Notes: generated from the sequence alone by a model not told the origin. A DNA stretch of 64,000 nt from Antedon mediterranea (GCF_964355755.1 NC_092672.1:5828001-5892000), one strand, 5' to 3'. Shown: positions 32,346 to 44,300, counted from the stretch's first letter. A program made the numbers and translations.

Positions 32346-33845
32346 GCTTGAATGAAAGAAGGTTTATGACTAAAAATATATATCTACCATGAATTGTTAT
32401 GGCATGTTACTTGACCTTTAAATGTTAAGTTCACATATTTGAATCTTGGTATTTTTGTGGAATAAAGTCTGATGAGCTAAACACAACATAATTATGACGA
32501 CATCATAAACTATTTCTGTATTTCTTGTAATAGTTACGTAAATAAGTTTACCAAAAACAAGTACAAAACAATTCTTCAGAACTGCTTGTATAACTTCCTG
32601 TATTCTTAATATTTGTCCTGCCCAGGTTATAAGTTTGCTTCACCTATTTGTGAGATCACAAAATGTGCTTATAATCAATTGCCAATCTCTATTTAGTCCC
32701 TCTAAAGCTTTGTCTACACTATGAAACTAGTTTTTATCATATATTGATTCAATTTTCTCTACTACTACATTTGCAAAGTGTAGTTGTTTTGGCCTTCTGA
32801 GCCTCCCATACTTTTTTGTACTTAATTAGTTTACTGTGTGTGCATCTTATTTACAATTGTTATTTTTTGTATTTAAAAGAAAAGACTGGTAGAGCAGCAA
32901 AATACATTTTTTTTTCGACCTAATATCTACTTTCAACCAATATCAAGCATGTATTCGCAACATTTGCACTTTAAGAGCAGGTCATTGTGGTTTCAACTTT
33001 AAAACAGCAAGAGAAATATAAACACAGCACTCCTAAATTGTTGTTCACTTCCCTATAATAAAGGAGTGTTATCATTATTATTATTATTTAATTATTTATA
33101 GATATCTCACCAAAGTCATTACATCATCAGTTCTCAGAAACTTTTTCAATTCAAAATCAGGATATTTGCATTTCGTTAAGGAATGAGCAATAATCTTTAT
33201 AGATTTATAATGGTACAAAAATCCACAATTGTCAGGAAGTTCTTGGTCTGATACAGACTAGAGATTCTTGGGGAAAAAATAAATCAATTGTTCTCTTATA
33301 ATATATCTTGACCTTTGTGAAAGGTTGGTTAATAGGCAGTTTCAATGATTTCAAAATTAGAGAGCTTTCGCTTTCCAACGACCTTTTACTTTGCAATGAC
33401 CTTACTTCACGTTAACTCATTCTGCGTATACCGGGACATTAGGACGTCGCTTGATTCCAAAGTTTTGGAGGATTGTAGATCCAGACATGTACCCACGTCA
33501 CAGTAATACGTATATCATAGGTTGTTCAATATCAAAAGCTTCCTATTGCTAGTTTTGAGGTCCTTAGTAAACGAAGCAATTTCAGTTTTGTCGGCAATTG
33601 TTTTTTTATTGTTTTTTAAGCTGTGAGAGATAATTTAGTCTCCATCATTGTATTTTAAGTACTTACTATAATTATAATCCAAATTAATAATTAATAATTT
33701 AGAGTAGTTTAATTAATAGAAAGGTTTTTGATTTATCTCAAAGTAACTAGTAATTAAGTTATTAATTTTCTTGCCATTAAAAAGGCATTGCAACAATTTA
33801 GAGCTGTATGCTGACTTTTAGTATTAAAAGGAAATTCAGGAAACA
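32346..33845. other. Intergenic, decayed repeats only
   Basis: A half MITE arm (AAGCTTTGTCTACACTATGA) lies at 32704-32730. A CAAAGTCATTACATCATCAG stretch near 33113 reads on the minus strand as FLRTDDVMTLVRY, perhaps a retroelement remnant. No exon with good support. Confidence 0.4.
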
Positions 33846-34695
33846 TTTTATCCAGGGATTTTGTTGTGCAGGGATGTTGTTGCGCAGGGAATTGTTGTCC
33901 AGGGATGTTGTTGCCTAGGGAGATACTTGTTCAGGGATGTTGTTGTACAGGGAGGTAGTTGTGTAACCTTTGATTGTAATTAGTGGTAGTATAACACTAA
34001 CAGTAGTCAATAAACAATCTTGACATCCAGCTCTTTAACCGTACTCCTCTATTGCGTTATTATACACCTTACATCGCCATGATGTATCTCACCTCTTCAA
34101 CCCACGAGGTTCTCTCTATGAACGCCCTCTATAGCGTGACCTTAACTTCTGGGGTTACAGTTGTACAAGGGGATTGTTGTCCAGGGATGTTGTTGTACAG
34201 GGAGGTAGTTATACAGTGAGGTAGTTATACAGGGATGTTGTTGTCCAGGGATGTTGTTGTGCATGGAGTTTGTTGTCCAGGGATGTTGTCGTCCAGGGAG
34301 GTAGTTATACAGGGAGGTAGTTATACAGGGAGGTAGTTATACAGGGAGGTAGTTATACAGGGAGGTAGTTATAGAGGGATGTTGTTGCGCAGGGGATTGT
34401 TGTCCAGGGATGTTGTTGTACAGGGAGGTAGTTGTACAAGGGGATTGTTGTCCAGGGATGTTGTTGTCCAGGGATGTTGTTGTTCAGGGATGTTGTTGTA
34501 CAGGGAGGTAGTTAACTTATACAGGGAGGTAGTTATACAGGGATGTTGTTGTACAGGGATGTTGTTGTGCAGGGATGTTGTTGTGCAGGGATGTTGTTGC
34601 ACAGGGGATTGTTGTCCAGGGATGTTGTTGTCCAGGGAGATACTTGTCCAGGGATGTTGTTGTACAGGGAGGTTGTTGTACTGGGGGATTGTTTT
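33846..34695. repeat. CAGGGATGTTGTTG / CAGGGAGGTAGTT minisatellite field
   Basis: Degenerate ~15-bp units (CAGGGATGTTGTTGT, CAGGGAGGTAGTTATA, AAGGGGATTGTTGTC) fill 33846-33961 and 34160-34695, interrupted by a solo LTR. Long open frames on both strands here are by-products of the repeat. Confidence 0.93.
33962..34159 (+). mobile_element. 198-bp solo LTR
   Basis: Starts TGTAACCTTTG and ends GGGGTTACA (TG...CA with TGTAAC/GTTACA). It has an internal AATAAA and is flanked by GTTG on both sides (33958-33961 and 34160-34163). Short LTRs of this form occur in Gypsy/Mag-like elements and TRIMs. It was inserted into the minisatellite, which makes the borders clear. Confidence 0.75.
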
Positions 34696-34811
34696 CCATG
34701 ATAGATAAATGTAACTAAAAATAAAATAACGATTTCAACAGTTTCATTCATTTTATTAACACTTCTAAAACTTAAAAAAATTAGAATTAAAAATTCATGT
34801 GTAATATTTAA

Positions 34812-35860
34812 ATGTATAAACAATTTTCTTTTTGTTATATACATAAAGAGGTTGATACAATAGACAAAAATGTTAATATTACTTCAAATTATACAACTGT
34901 CAAACAATTCTATTCCACTTTTACCGATGTAGCATATAAAGCGTGCATACCAAAAGCACAAGATAAATGGGAAAACCAACTTCAAAATTGTTTTATTGAC
35001 TGGAATCTATGTTGGAAAAACAAAGTTAAGAGTATGTTGCACATAAAAAGAGTGGCTTTCTTTAATTTTAAGTTGCTACATAAAATTTTACCAACTAGGT
35101 GTAAGCTAAAATTTGGAATTTGTCAAACAATAATTATTGTGAATATTGTAATGAGGAGGTTGAAAATGAAAAGCATATGTTATTTACATGCAAAGAAGTA
35201 AAACATTGCTGGGTAAAATGTTGCGCTATGCTGAAAACATGTTTTGCATTTACTCAGGAAGTTACATGGGAGAAAATTTTACTTGGAAATATGTCAAAAT
35301 TAATGAAATATTTTCCATTTTAACTTTCTGTGTTTATAAAAGTAAAGTCAAACACAGACTAGGACTTGTTAAAAAATGTCCATGGTTAATGTTCACTGCG
35401 GAGTTAGAAGGTATAATCAATTGTGAGTTTTTAATAAATAAAGAAAAGGCAAAAAAAATGTGGTCAGATATGGACCGTAACAATTTAGCAAGGTATAAAA
35501 TTAACGTTTATAAAATTGATATTTAGGTAAAGTAAAATATAAATTTTTTTTTTGATTGCCTGAAAGAGATAAAAAGAGTTATAAAATAAAGAATTCTGTG
35601 GTAAATTATACGTACATTGTTAAGGATTGAAAAACGTGTAAAAAGTGTATAACATAGAGGAAATTTTTTTTTTCTTTCCTTATACTATTATATATAAAAT
35701 GCAATGGTAGGAGTGAGATATCAGATGTACTGAAAGTTACTTAATGTCAATTATATAGTATTGTATCATTACATTACTCATGTGCAATGCATTGTAAACG
35801 AACATTTTATTGATGAAGAAATAAAAGTGGGTCGATCCTACATAAGACAAAAAAAAAACA
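34812..35860 (+). pseudogene. LINE (L1/Tx1-like) ORF2 C-terminal remnant with 3' UTR and poly-A
   Basis: Three frames in turn give KWENQLQNCFIDWNLCWKNK with FNFKLLHKILPT, then YCEYCNEEVENEKHMLFTCK (C-x2-C...H...C zinc knuckle), then FCVYKSKVKHRLG to a stop near 35524. Two frameshifts make it dead. An AATAAA at about 35819 and an A-run at 35849 mark the 3' end. Confidence 0.8.
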
Positions 35861-36103
35861 ATTTTCATTAACATTTCTATAATATTTGTTGAATTTGAAA
35901 AGGCATCATTTTCACTGCAATAATGTACGATTTTAGATTGTTTAAAGTAGAAAGTTATGAGCCAGTCACTGCTTTTAACAATGGGTATTATTTACATAGA
36001 AAAAGCTTGCGAAATAATTGCATAAATAGATTAAAATGGTGTTAAAATATGTAGTTACTGTGGTAGAATATGGTCTCTTAAGGAGTAACAAAATCCATGA
36101 TTT

Positions 36104-36335
36104 AAGCCTTGTTTACACTATTATACTGTACGTGACAAAAAATGTGATGTGGACATATTAAATTCAAATTTATTAACATTCACCTTAACATCAAGGTATA
36201 GTTAACAACAACATTTACAAAAATAAACAAAGATATAAAAGAAAAAGTAATAATAAAAGCATTCAACATGATGATGTCATATCACTACCATATTTGGGCA
36301 CATTACACTTTTGTTGTCACACCAGTTTGACAGAG
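36104..36335. mobile_element. Palindromic TTAA-type MITE, copy 9, split by a LINE tail
   Basis: MITE arms AAGCCTTGTTTACACTATTA and CACCAGTTTGACAGAGCTT. Between the halves, about 36156-36267 is a TTAAATTCAAATTTATTAAC ... AAAGCATTCAAC stretch that is absent from other copies and looks like a short LINE 3' end. It lies right after the stop of the first GPCR gene. Confidence 0.75.
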
Positions 36336-36342
36336 CTTTTAT

Positions 36343-37440
36343 TTACACTGTTGATGAATCATTGTTCTTAGAGTTTGATGTTGAAGCTTCTTCCTTCGAC
36401 CTCCCGAAAAAGTGCCGGCAAGTAATGATCCGTTTGTACGCGTTGCGAAAATGACGATTCCTCCAAGCATATATAAATGGATTAACACTAGAGTTGGCTA
36501 ATGATAATAAAGCAAATGCGTGAACAAGCACACTAGGAGCCGAGTGGTTTCTATCAAAAACAACTTGCAGAACAGCTGGTGTCCAACAAATCATAAACGT
36601 TATGAGAATAATGAAAGATGTTTTTGCTACTTTGATTTCCCGGTTTTGTTTTTTCATGTATTTTGATAAGTTTCTTTGTAGTTTATGGAGAGTTCTGACT
36701 GAGCTAGCAACACTCACCTGGCTGGTTGTACTGTTTTTACGTCGTCTACTTCGTCTAGAGCTCATCTGGACCGTTTTACAAATTTTATAGTAACAGAAAA
36801 AAAAAGTCATCATAGAAAACGCAAACATTATTAACATAGTAATAATTTGGTATATCCATGAATCATTGGTAGCTTTTATACCGCATGCCACAAGGTATTC
36901 ATTGTATCCAAAAACATCAATGGCACTTCCAGCAGGCAATACTAAGATGAAACTTCCAACCCATATCATGACACAGTAAAATATTGAACGGCATGTTGTG
37001 TAAAGAGTTGCATAACGTTGGTTCTGTACTATACAAAAGTAGCGATTTACCGCAATGGCTAAAAGGTTCAACACTGATGATACTAATGCTATAATTGCCA
37101 TTGCAGCCAATATGACACAAAATGTTTTTGAGGAGAACGGCCATCTGTCACTAATCAAAGTTAACAAATAAAACGGCTCGATAATCACGCAGACAATTAT
37201 GTCAGCTAGAGCTAAATTCACGAGGAAATAATTTCCTGTAATTCGTAGTTTATTTGTACGAACGATTGCAACGATTGTCAACAAGTTACCAAAAAGTCCA
37301 ACGACACAGAGAATGCTTAAAATGATACTTTCAACAATTAATAGCACTTGCGTTTCTTGTGGCTCTTTGGCAGCATTGTCCGACCCATTCATCACATTAT
37401 TATCTAGACTACTCATCGTGTTGTTATCAGGACTGTTCAT
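36343..37440 (-). CDS. Class A GPCR, NRY-type (melatonin receptor-like), paralogue 1
   Basis: 365 residues, intronless, seven TM segments. The N-terminus has sequons NNT and NGS and a short repeat (SPDNNTM, SLDNNVM, GSDNAA). Key motifs: GN 51-52 (TM1), LALAD 76-80 (TM2), Cys108 with Cys186 (likely disulfide), NRY 132-134 in place of DRY, CWTP 285-288 (TM6), NPFIY 320-324 (TM7) and a Cys341 likely palmitoylated. A basic Ser/Arg-rich third loop (SSRRSRRRK). NRY with LRITxNYF and NQRYATLY recalls melatonin-receptor and moody/Tre1-type receptors, but TM7 has NPxxY rather than the melatonin NAxxY. Ligand unknown. Closest to paralogue 4 in the third loop. Confidence 0.92.
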   Translation of the reverse strand: MNSPDNNTMSSLDNNVMNGSDNAAKEPQETQVLLIVESIILSILCVVGLFGNLLTIVAIVRTNKLRITGNYFLVNLALADIIVCVIIEPFYLLTLISDRWPFSSKTFCVILAAMAIIALVSSVLNLLAIAVNRYFCIVQNQRYATLYTTCRSIFYCVMIWVGSFILVLPAGSAIDVFGYNEYLVACGIKATNDSWIYQIITMLIMFAFSMMTFFFCYYKICKTVQMSSRRSRRRKNSTTSQVSVASSVRTLHKLQRNLSKYMKKQNREIKVAKTSFIILITFMICWTPAVLQVVFDRNHSAPSVLVHAFALLSLANSSVNPFIYAWRNRHFRNAYKRIITCRHFFGRSKEEASTSNSKNNDSSTV

Positions 37441-37593
37441 TTCGTGATGTAATTATCTGGGCTGGTCGTGTTATTTTTGGACTGCTTGTTTCAACTTTGT
37501 GCTGTGAAATTGTATGGTTTTTAAAAATTGTATTTTTATTCAGGAACCATCTCTATGTCACTGAACAATCGCCTTAGGTTTTACCTGTACACT

Positions 37594-37623
37594 ATTCAAC
37601 CAATGAGAATGCTCTATCATCAA
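37594..37623 (-). promoter_or_regulatory. Conserved CCAAT-box block upstream of GPCR 1
   Basis: ATTCAACCAATGAGAATGCT followed by CTATCATCAA, about 155-185 bp upstream of the ATG. Matching blocks precede the other three tandem paralogues, and they share a TATCACTG / GAACAATC segment nearer the gene. Inferred proximal promoter or simply duplicated flank. Confidence 0.5.
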
Positions 37624-37981
37624 ACAATTCTCTGCTATTTTCAATTCATACATCAATCATTCCAGGAAGATTTCAACCACTATGATACAAACTCAGTTTT
37701 TTTGTCTTTCTATTTCCTTATTAATTGTGTTATTTTTTTTTTTATTTATTCGGTATATAAAAAATATATTACAAAACGACAGTCAAGGACTGAAATGAAT
37801 TGTATTACAAATATATAAAAATTAGTTAAAATTGCTATAAAAATAGAAACATCTAATTTAACATTTAATTAAAATTAAATATCGTACCATGAAATTAGAA
37901 AACATACATGAATAAAAAACCTCAAAACATTCACTTATTAGATATCTAAAAAATACTGGGGTACCAAATTACAAAATAAAA

Positions 37982-38460
37982 GAGCTAGTGGTGCCTATTA
38001 ATTATATCCACCATGGTGGGAACTGGAGACGACCCAAGTCTGCTGGTTTTACAATGAGGTACTTCTAGAAAGCGGTTGACTCTGAGAGACCGAGCTGGCT
38101 TATGAAGAGGGGGAAGTATTTCCCTAAACAGCTCGGATTTTAATAAGCCTTCCACGAAAGACAACACCAGTTTGTTTCTTGTCTCTACAAGAGTAGGTAA
38201 TCCAGTAACAGACAATGCAATGCATGATCATAGCACAAATAGGTGTTACCTAGCATGATTCATAATACTCTTTTTTTGTACTTTTTCAATAGACTTATCT
38301 TTAGTGATAGCGCCATGCCAAACAGGGGCAGCATATTCTAATATAGGTCTTATATACGGTAAGCCATATAAACAGTCAACAGATCATTAATTAAGATTAA
38401 ATAAAATAAACGTCTAGAAGCTCTAGACACAATATTATTAGTGTTAAGTATGAGATGAAT
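37982..38460 (-). pseudogene. CR1-like LINE reverse-transcriptase remnant
   Basis: Minus strand gives SRASRRLFYL, IRPILEYAAPVWHGAIT, then LSVTGLPTLVETRNKLVLSF and VPHCKTSRLGSSPVPTMVDI: the thumb and C-terminus of CR1 polymerases, across two frameshifts. Dead. Confidence 0.85.
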
Positions 38461-40194
38461 GAATGAGTACGAGTAGGAAATCCCATTCCTTATGTTTGGC
38501 GTACCGTAATTATGTACCCAGACCCCCATGGAACTATTCTCGGTCTTGTACAATATTTTGATATAAATTTTGTAGTACATCACATATAGTTCTGAAAAAA
38601 ACTGTTGAGTTTCTCAGAAGAGAAATTTAACAGTTCTTTTCAGGACTATATACATGTGGTGTACCACAAACTATATGTCAACATATTGATTTTGCCAAAC
38701 ATTTAAACAATAAATTGTATGATATTATTATACAATACAATAAAATATACATATACATATATCTCTTTTGGGACATCCCTATTCTTCGTATTGCTATCAG
38801 AACAGCTCATTTCAACATATGTCAAAATTGATTTGTATTTCAAGAAACATTGTGAAAATAGCAATGAGCTGATAACCTTATCCGAAAATATCACCATTTC
38901 AATCATACTATTTTATTCTATATGCCTACTTTGATCAAGTTATTGAAAAGTATGATGATGTCTGTATGATTTTTGTGCGTTCATGCCACAACTATCGACC
39001 AAATACAGTTATAACCAATGAAAAGGTCATCTTGTGAATTTAAACATGTGTTATAATTAATTATAAGAAGTAGTCTATTTTAAGATTTGACTTTTTAAGA
39101 TCAATTATTATGATTAGTTTTGATTAAATTACAAATGATACTTAGAATCCTTGAACAACTGTTATATATTAATAATAAATATGCTCTATGTTAACGTAAT
39201 GAAAGTGGTATAATCAGTATATGGAATATTGAAGGTTTCAGAGCAGAGCATAAGATTTTGCATGCCCCAATCTAGCATCCACATTTTTCTAGATAGGAGC
39301 AATGAACTATAGTGATATAATAATGTGAATGATAATATTGGAATAGCATATGATAGCCATGGGGGTGAGCCTATGTACCATACCGATTGCATCATTTAGC
39401 AAGATGCTTCACTCTCATTGGAGTATTTTGAGCGTTGAGATTGTTTAACGAAAAAGCTTTCGTTGCCAACGTTTTCTATTCAAAGACCTTCTGTTGAGCA
39501 CAAATTTACAATTCGAATACAAAAAGTACTCAACGAATCTTTACGTTGAAAACGAAAGTTCCCAATCGAATACGACAATTGCTTGTCCTTCAAATGGGAT
39601 GTAAAGCTGTCCCATGTAGTGCACCTTAAAGAACTTGGTATACAATTCGAGCCTGGTGTGCTGATCTAGTAGGCGCTGCACTGCTGGCTGCCATGGGTCC
39701 GTGGAGTGCCTAATCCAATTTTCCTCAGTTTCCAGTTAACTTTGAGTACGAATTTAAAATACATTCAACATTTTACATTTATATTTGCTGTTATATATAC
39801 TCCATAACCTTTTGTCATTATATTGACTTTACTTGTACGTGAACAACATTATACCAGGACTTTAAAGACCAGAGTGCCACTCATAGAGATGCCATTTGTA
39901 ATATGCTATCAAAAACATTTGTTTAAATGTGTAATAAAGCGGTTTTACGAAGATTTTGACTTTATTTTCTGGAACTACCGATTTTTATTATAGTTAGATT
40001 TTTATTGCTATCTTGTGACCTGAAGAATACATAGCTCTTATATATTTAGCATTTACAATATTATGATTGTTGATTTCTACACATTGCACTTAAAGTACAA
40101 GTCATTAGTAGAATACAGATTTCTTGAAAAATATATTAATAGCTTTTTTAAAGCAATATTTCCTTGAGATTGAAAAACATTTTATTTTTTGTTT
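38461..40194. other. Intergenic between GPCR 1 and GPCR 2, repeats only
   Basis: A diverged SINE-like piece at 39598-39720 (GTGCACCTTAAAGAACTTGG, GGTGTGCTGATCTAGTA) matches the family A body. The block 39855-40000 (TTTAAAGACCAGAGTGCC, GTAATAAAGCGGTTTTACGA) is repeated at 41515-41720. No gene seen. Confidence 0.55.
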
Positions 40195-40560
40195 TGTAAT
40201 ATTTAAGATGTATTGTCCTCAAAAAACATGAAAAATGAAGATTAATTAAATCAGACTTTAAATATGCCGTTTTGTAGTTTTAATAATGGTAATCACTTCC
40301 GTAGAAAAAAGAATTAAAGCAAATAATGTTTTCACTTATAAAATGACAAAATAGATGGTTAAATTCAACCAAAAACCCATTGGCTGGCAGCTAATTTGAC
40401 TAGTTTTCGCTTTAAATTTAGGTAAATACATTTTGTTTCAATCAAATTTTTGGTTAAACTGAATAACTATTATATTAAAATGAAATTTTTCATGGGACAA
40501 TTATACATGTAAATACTGTTATTAAAACACAATTTGTTTTTGAAAGGTTAAAAAAATGAA
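40195..40560. repeat. Interspersed AT-rich repeat R1, copy 2
   Basis: Begins AAGATGTATTGTCCTCAAAA and contains AATGAAGATTAATTAAATCA and GTTTTCACTTATAAAATGAC, as at 4585-4990. Directly followed by a SINE. Confidence 0.65.
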
Positions 40561-40585
40561 TTTTTCTGCTTTTAAATACAAATTG

Positions 40586-40888
40586 GTGAGTGGCCGAGCG
40601 GTTAAGACAGTGGAACCGTAATTACGTAGCCATAACATCGGCAAGGGTTCGAGGCTCACTCGCTCCATGGTTCTGGTGGTAGAACGAGTCTTCTCGGATA
40701 AGGACTATAAACCGTAGGTCCAGTGTACACATCTAGCTCGTGTGCACTTTAAAGAACCTAGTACATCTTTCGAGACGAGTAGGGGGTTACCCCGGTGTAT
40801 TAGTACATCACAGCCACTGATCACCAACTGGGCCCTCTGGGAGACCAGTCTTTGACTGAAGAGGTTACCCAGTATAAATATAAATTTC
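40586..40888 (+). mobile_element. tRNA-derived SINE family A, best-preserved copy
   Basis: Complete head (GTGAGTGGCCGAGCGGTTAA, GGGTTCGAGGCTCACTCGC) and body (AGTACATCTTTCGAGACGAG, GGTTACCCCGGTGTATTAG, GGGCCCTCTGGGAGACCAG), with the end CTGAAGAGGTTACCCAGTAT. A mirror of this body gives the minus-strand shadow peptide seen also at 3338. Confidence 0.93.
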
Positions 40889-41869
40889 AAAATTTTGGTT
40901 AGGTTCTACTAATTTGTGCCATTTATTCCTGCCGTAGGCCAGATGCGTGGGTCAGTGTAATTTAATAAGTCATATTATGTTAATTATTATTTATCCTTTA
41001 TATTTTTAATAATGGCGGCCAGTATAGATTCATGTCCTGATTCTTTAGTTCATTGTCATACAGAATTATAAACTCTTTTATATACTTTTATCCCCTTTGA
41101 AGACAATAAAAGAATTATTAGTTGGATTGTCAAGGTCCCCGGATATACTTTATGCCACTAAAACCAAATAACTTTATGAGGCCATAATTTTTTTTTTCCT
41201 TTTATTCCTGATCAGTTTTTGTGGATTGAATATGGATCTGAATAAATTTTATTATACCAATTAAATTATAAATAATTGATTAATAATCCAAAGTCTTATG
41301 GAAGGCCATATAGATTTGTTGGTTCGTTGAATTTGATTTGATTCTAGTCATTAAAATACTTCTATGATTTACTGTATGGTTTAGCAATAAAACGCAAAAC
41401 ATTTTAATAAAATGCAACAAAAGCAATTTCTTCAGATCAAAATGTCACAATGTAATGTATAAATGACGTACAAAGAATTGTACTGGTATTTGAACAGCAT
41501 TGAACCAGGAATTTGGATTTAAAGACCAGGGTGCCAGGTTACAGTACCACTCATCTATCAGATACCCTTTGTAATATGATTAAAAACATTTGTATGTATG
41601 TAATAAAGCGGTTTTACAAAGATTTTATCCGCGTTCAATTTCTAGAAATTCTTTCATCACTACCGATTTTATTGTTGTCTTTTACTTGGAATAAAAAACT
41701 ATTTTACTTGGAATGTTTGTTGTACGGTACGTAAACTTCCTTGTATCTTTAGGGTCAACCTGACCGTAGTGAACGGATTTAAAGTGAGTTTATATTACAA
41801 ATTGAGTTTATATTTGCCAGTTTCCTTCTAAACTCATTTACATTGTAGCTGGATTTTTACTGAGCTAAA

Positions 41870-42900
41870 CAAGTTTTTTTCCAGTTTTTGTAGAACTATT
41901 AATTATTAACCATAATAGTTCATAGGCAAACGTGCAAATGAGTTAAGGTTAAGTTAGTTTTTTGATGTTGCACCATTGAAATTACCTAAAACTCGGCTTG
42001 AAGTCCGTTGATACTACAATTGAGGCCAAAATCGCCCCAGTTTCAAAACAGATTCAATTTAGAGGTTTTTTTTATAAAAATTGAGTCTTAAATATTCCTT
42101 TCTTTCATGATAATGAAACTAATATATGAACATGGACACGATGTGTTATGGTGCTTAGTTGCTGATGTGACTAAATAAAAATGAGAATTATTCACATAAA
42201 CTATGCATAGGTTAGTGTTTGCCAATGTTATTTTTATTAATAAATGTGAATGTTAAACATACATATTAGTGTCCAATTAGCAAAATAAGGTTTTTTAAAA
42301 GTAACTTTTAATATTAATACAGTATTTCCTTTACACAATCGTCTATTGCTAATTCAATATCATGTCGTTGGTGTAAAAATTACTTTACTTTATAACAGTC
42401 AAATTGTATTAGTAATGGAGGATTTAATGAAAAGATTTATATAGAAATTACTATCTATTTTCTGAACAAATATTTAAATTTGTTTATATTAAATTATACA
42501 ATTATATTATGAAATTCAGTAATCCATGAAATAAGGGTGTCCCAAAGGAAGGTTCTAGTCAGAAATATTACAATACTTTCTTCCAAGATTCTGCAAAGGT
42601 TATTGTATCAGAACAAGTACTTAACGAATCAAGATATCAAAATCTGTTAAAAACAACTGATGCAGATGTTAAAAGTGTATTTACAGTACTCCAAGGTTAT
42701 GTGTTTAATTTTATTTGTTATTAAAACTAAGAAGTTGCCTATTATATATTATGTATTTGATATATTTAAAAAAATAATGCTTACATAGACATTTAAAAAA
42801 ATTGAAAAAACAAGCCTTAAATATGATTTATAACTCATCTTCTAGTCCAGCATGTTAAATTGTGTGTCATGAATATAGTAATCATTGAATGTCCTCTGTG
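41870..42900. repeat. Downstream duplication block of GPCR 2 (copy of 44650-45620)
   Basis: Long collinear match to 44650-45620: AGAACTATTAATTATT, CATAGGCAAACGTGCAAATG, TAATGAAACTAATATATGAA, TGTTAAACATACATATTAGT, CAACTGATGCAGATGTTAAA. The two blocks lie 3' of GPCR 2 and GPCR 3 and mark the duplication unit. The rest of 40889-41869 is unique AT-rich DNA plus the second copy of the 39855 block. Confidence 0.9.
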
Positions 42901-42980
42901 AGTGTTTGCTGTTTTAAGCCGATTTTCAACTAGGTGAATTTGTTCGCGCAAATGGAAAGCAGGAATTAAGAATTCCTGTT

Positions 42981-44138
42981 TTATAACTTGGTTGTCAAAT
43001 CATCAGTCCTTTGTCTTGGTGAAACGTCTTTAACTGACTTCTCAAAAAAGTGCCGGCAAGTAAAGATCCGTTTGTACGTGTTGCGGAATTGTTGATTTCT
43101 CCAAGCATATATAAATGGATTGATGCTAGAGTTGGCTAATTCCAATAAGATAAACATGGGAGCAAAAACACCAGGAGCCACGTGAGTTCTGTCAAAAACA
43201 ACTAGCAGGACAAACGGTGTCCAACAAATAATAAATGCAGAGAGAACAATGAAAGATGTTTTTGCTACTTGGATTTCTCGTGTTTGTTGGTTAAGTTTGC
43301 TTTTTGATAGATGTTTCTGTAGTTTAGTAAGGGTTCCGACAGAGCCAGCAAGACATACCTGACTGGTTGTGTTGCTGCTACTACATTGTTTAGTTCTTGT
43401 AGAGCTCATGTGGGCTTCTTTCCAAATGTTATAATAACAGAAGACAAAGGTAATGATTGAAAATGTAAATAGTATTACCATACTAATCGTTTGGTACATC
43501 CATGATTCATCGCTATCTATAAATCCGCATCCTAGATAGGGTTCATCGAATCCAAGTATGCCAAATCCTGCAGGAATTATTGTGGATGAAATTGAACCAA
43601 CCCATATCATGACGCAGTAAAATATTGTGCGGCGTGTTGTGTAAAGAGTTGCATAACGTTGGTTCTGTACTATACAAAAGTAGCGATTTACAGCAATGGC
43701 TAAAAGATTCAACACTGATGATGATAATGCTACAACTGCCATTGCAGCCAATATGGCACAAAATGTGTTTGAGGAAAACGGCCATCTGCCACTTATCAAA
43801 GTTAACAAATAAAACGGCTCGATAATCACGCAAACAATTATATCAGCTAGAGCTAAATTCACGAGGAAATAATTTTCAGTAATTCGTAGTTTATTTGTAC
43901 GAACGATCGCAACGATTGTCAATAAGTTACCAAAAAGTCCAACGACACAGAGAATGATTAAAATGATAATTTCAACAATTAATAGCACTTGCGTTTGTTG
44001 CGGCTCTTTTGCAGCATTATCCGACCCATTCATCATGAGATTATCTAGACTATTCATTGTGTTGTTATCTGGACTGATGCTCATTTCAACGTATTCTGTA
44101 AAATTATATTCCCTTGGGTCTAAGGACCCAATCACCAT
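42981..44138 (-). CDS. Class A GPCR, NRY-type, paralogue 2
   Basis: 385 residues, intronless. N-terminus with sequons NFT, NNT and NGS and the SPDNNTM / SLDNLMM / GSDNAA repeat. TM1 GN 70-71, LALAD in TM2, NRY 151-153, CWTP in TM6, NPFIY in TM7, then CRHFF. Its third loop (SSTRTKQCSSSNTTSQVCL) and second extracellular loop (GFDEPYLGCGFIDSDESW) resemble paralogue 3 closely. The first Met is 18 residues upstream of the Met (MSISPDNN) shared with paralogue 4, so the true start may be 44084. Confidence 0.92.
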   Translation of the reverse strand: MVIGSLDPREYNFTEYVEMSISPDNNTMNSLDNLMMNGSDNAAKEPQQTQVLLIVEIIILIILCVVGLFGNLLTIVAIVRTNKLRITENYFLVNLALADIIVCVIIEPFYLLTLISGRWPFSSNTFCAILAAMAVVALSSSVLNLLAIAVNRYFCIVQNQRYATLYTTRRTIFYCVMIWVGSISSTIIPAGFGILGFDEPYLGCGFIDSDESWMYQTISMVILFTFSIITFVFCYYNIWKEAHMSSTRTKQCSSSNTTSQVCLAGSVGTLTKLQKHLSKSKLNQQTREIQVAKTSFIVLSAFIICWTPFVLLVVFDRTHVAPGVFAPMFILLELANSSINPFIYAWRNQQFRNTYKRIFTCRHFFEKSVKDVSPRQRTDDLTTKL

Positions 44139-44300
44139 GTGAATATTCTGGTCTGTTCATGTTATTTTCTAGACTGCTTTTTTTATTAATCAGACTGTTC
44201 GTTTCAACGGATGCTGTGAAATTGTATGGTTTTGTTATCTATTCGGAAACCATCGTATATCACTGTTTTGAACAATCACCTTTGTTTTAACATTTAATAT

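Noticed and set aside
34369-34844. Long Gln/Thr/Pro-rich and Leu/Val-rich frames on both strands
   Set aside because: All are translations of the CAGGGATGTTGTTG minisatellite; several frames are open at once and none looks like a protein family.
40586-40660. Possible functional tRNA gene (Ser/Leu-like A and B boxes)
   Set aside because: The head does not fold into a clear cloverleaf by eye and always continues into the SINE body; the same holds at 29949, 3672 and 20860.
43543-43833. Second-frame ORFs inside the GPCR genes (also 36917, 46749, 50144)
   Set aside because: They overlap the receptor coding sequence in other frames and are similar only because the receptors are duplicated.
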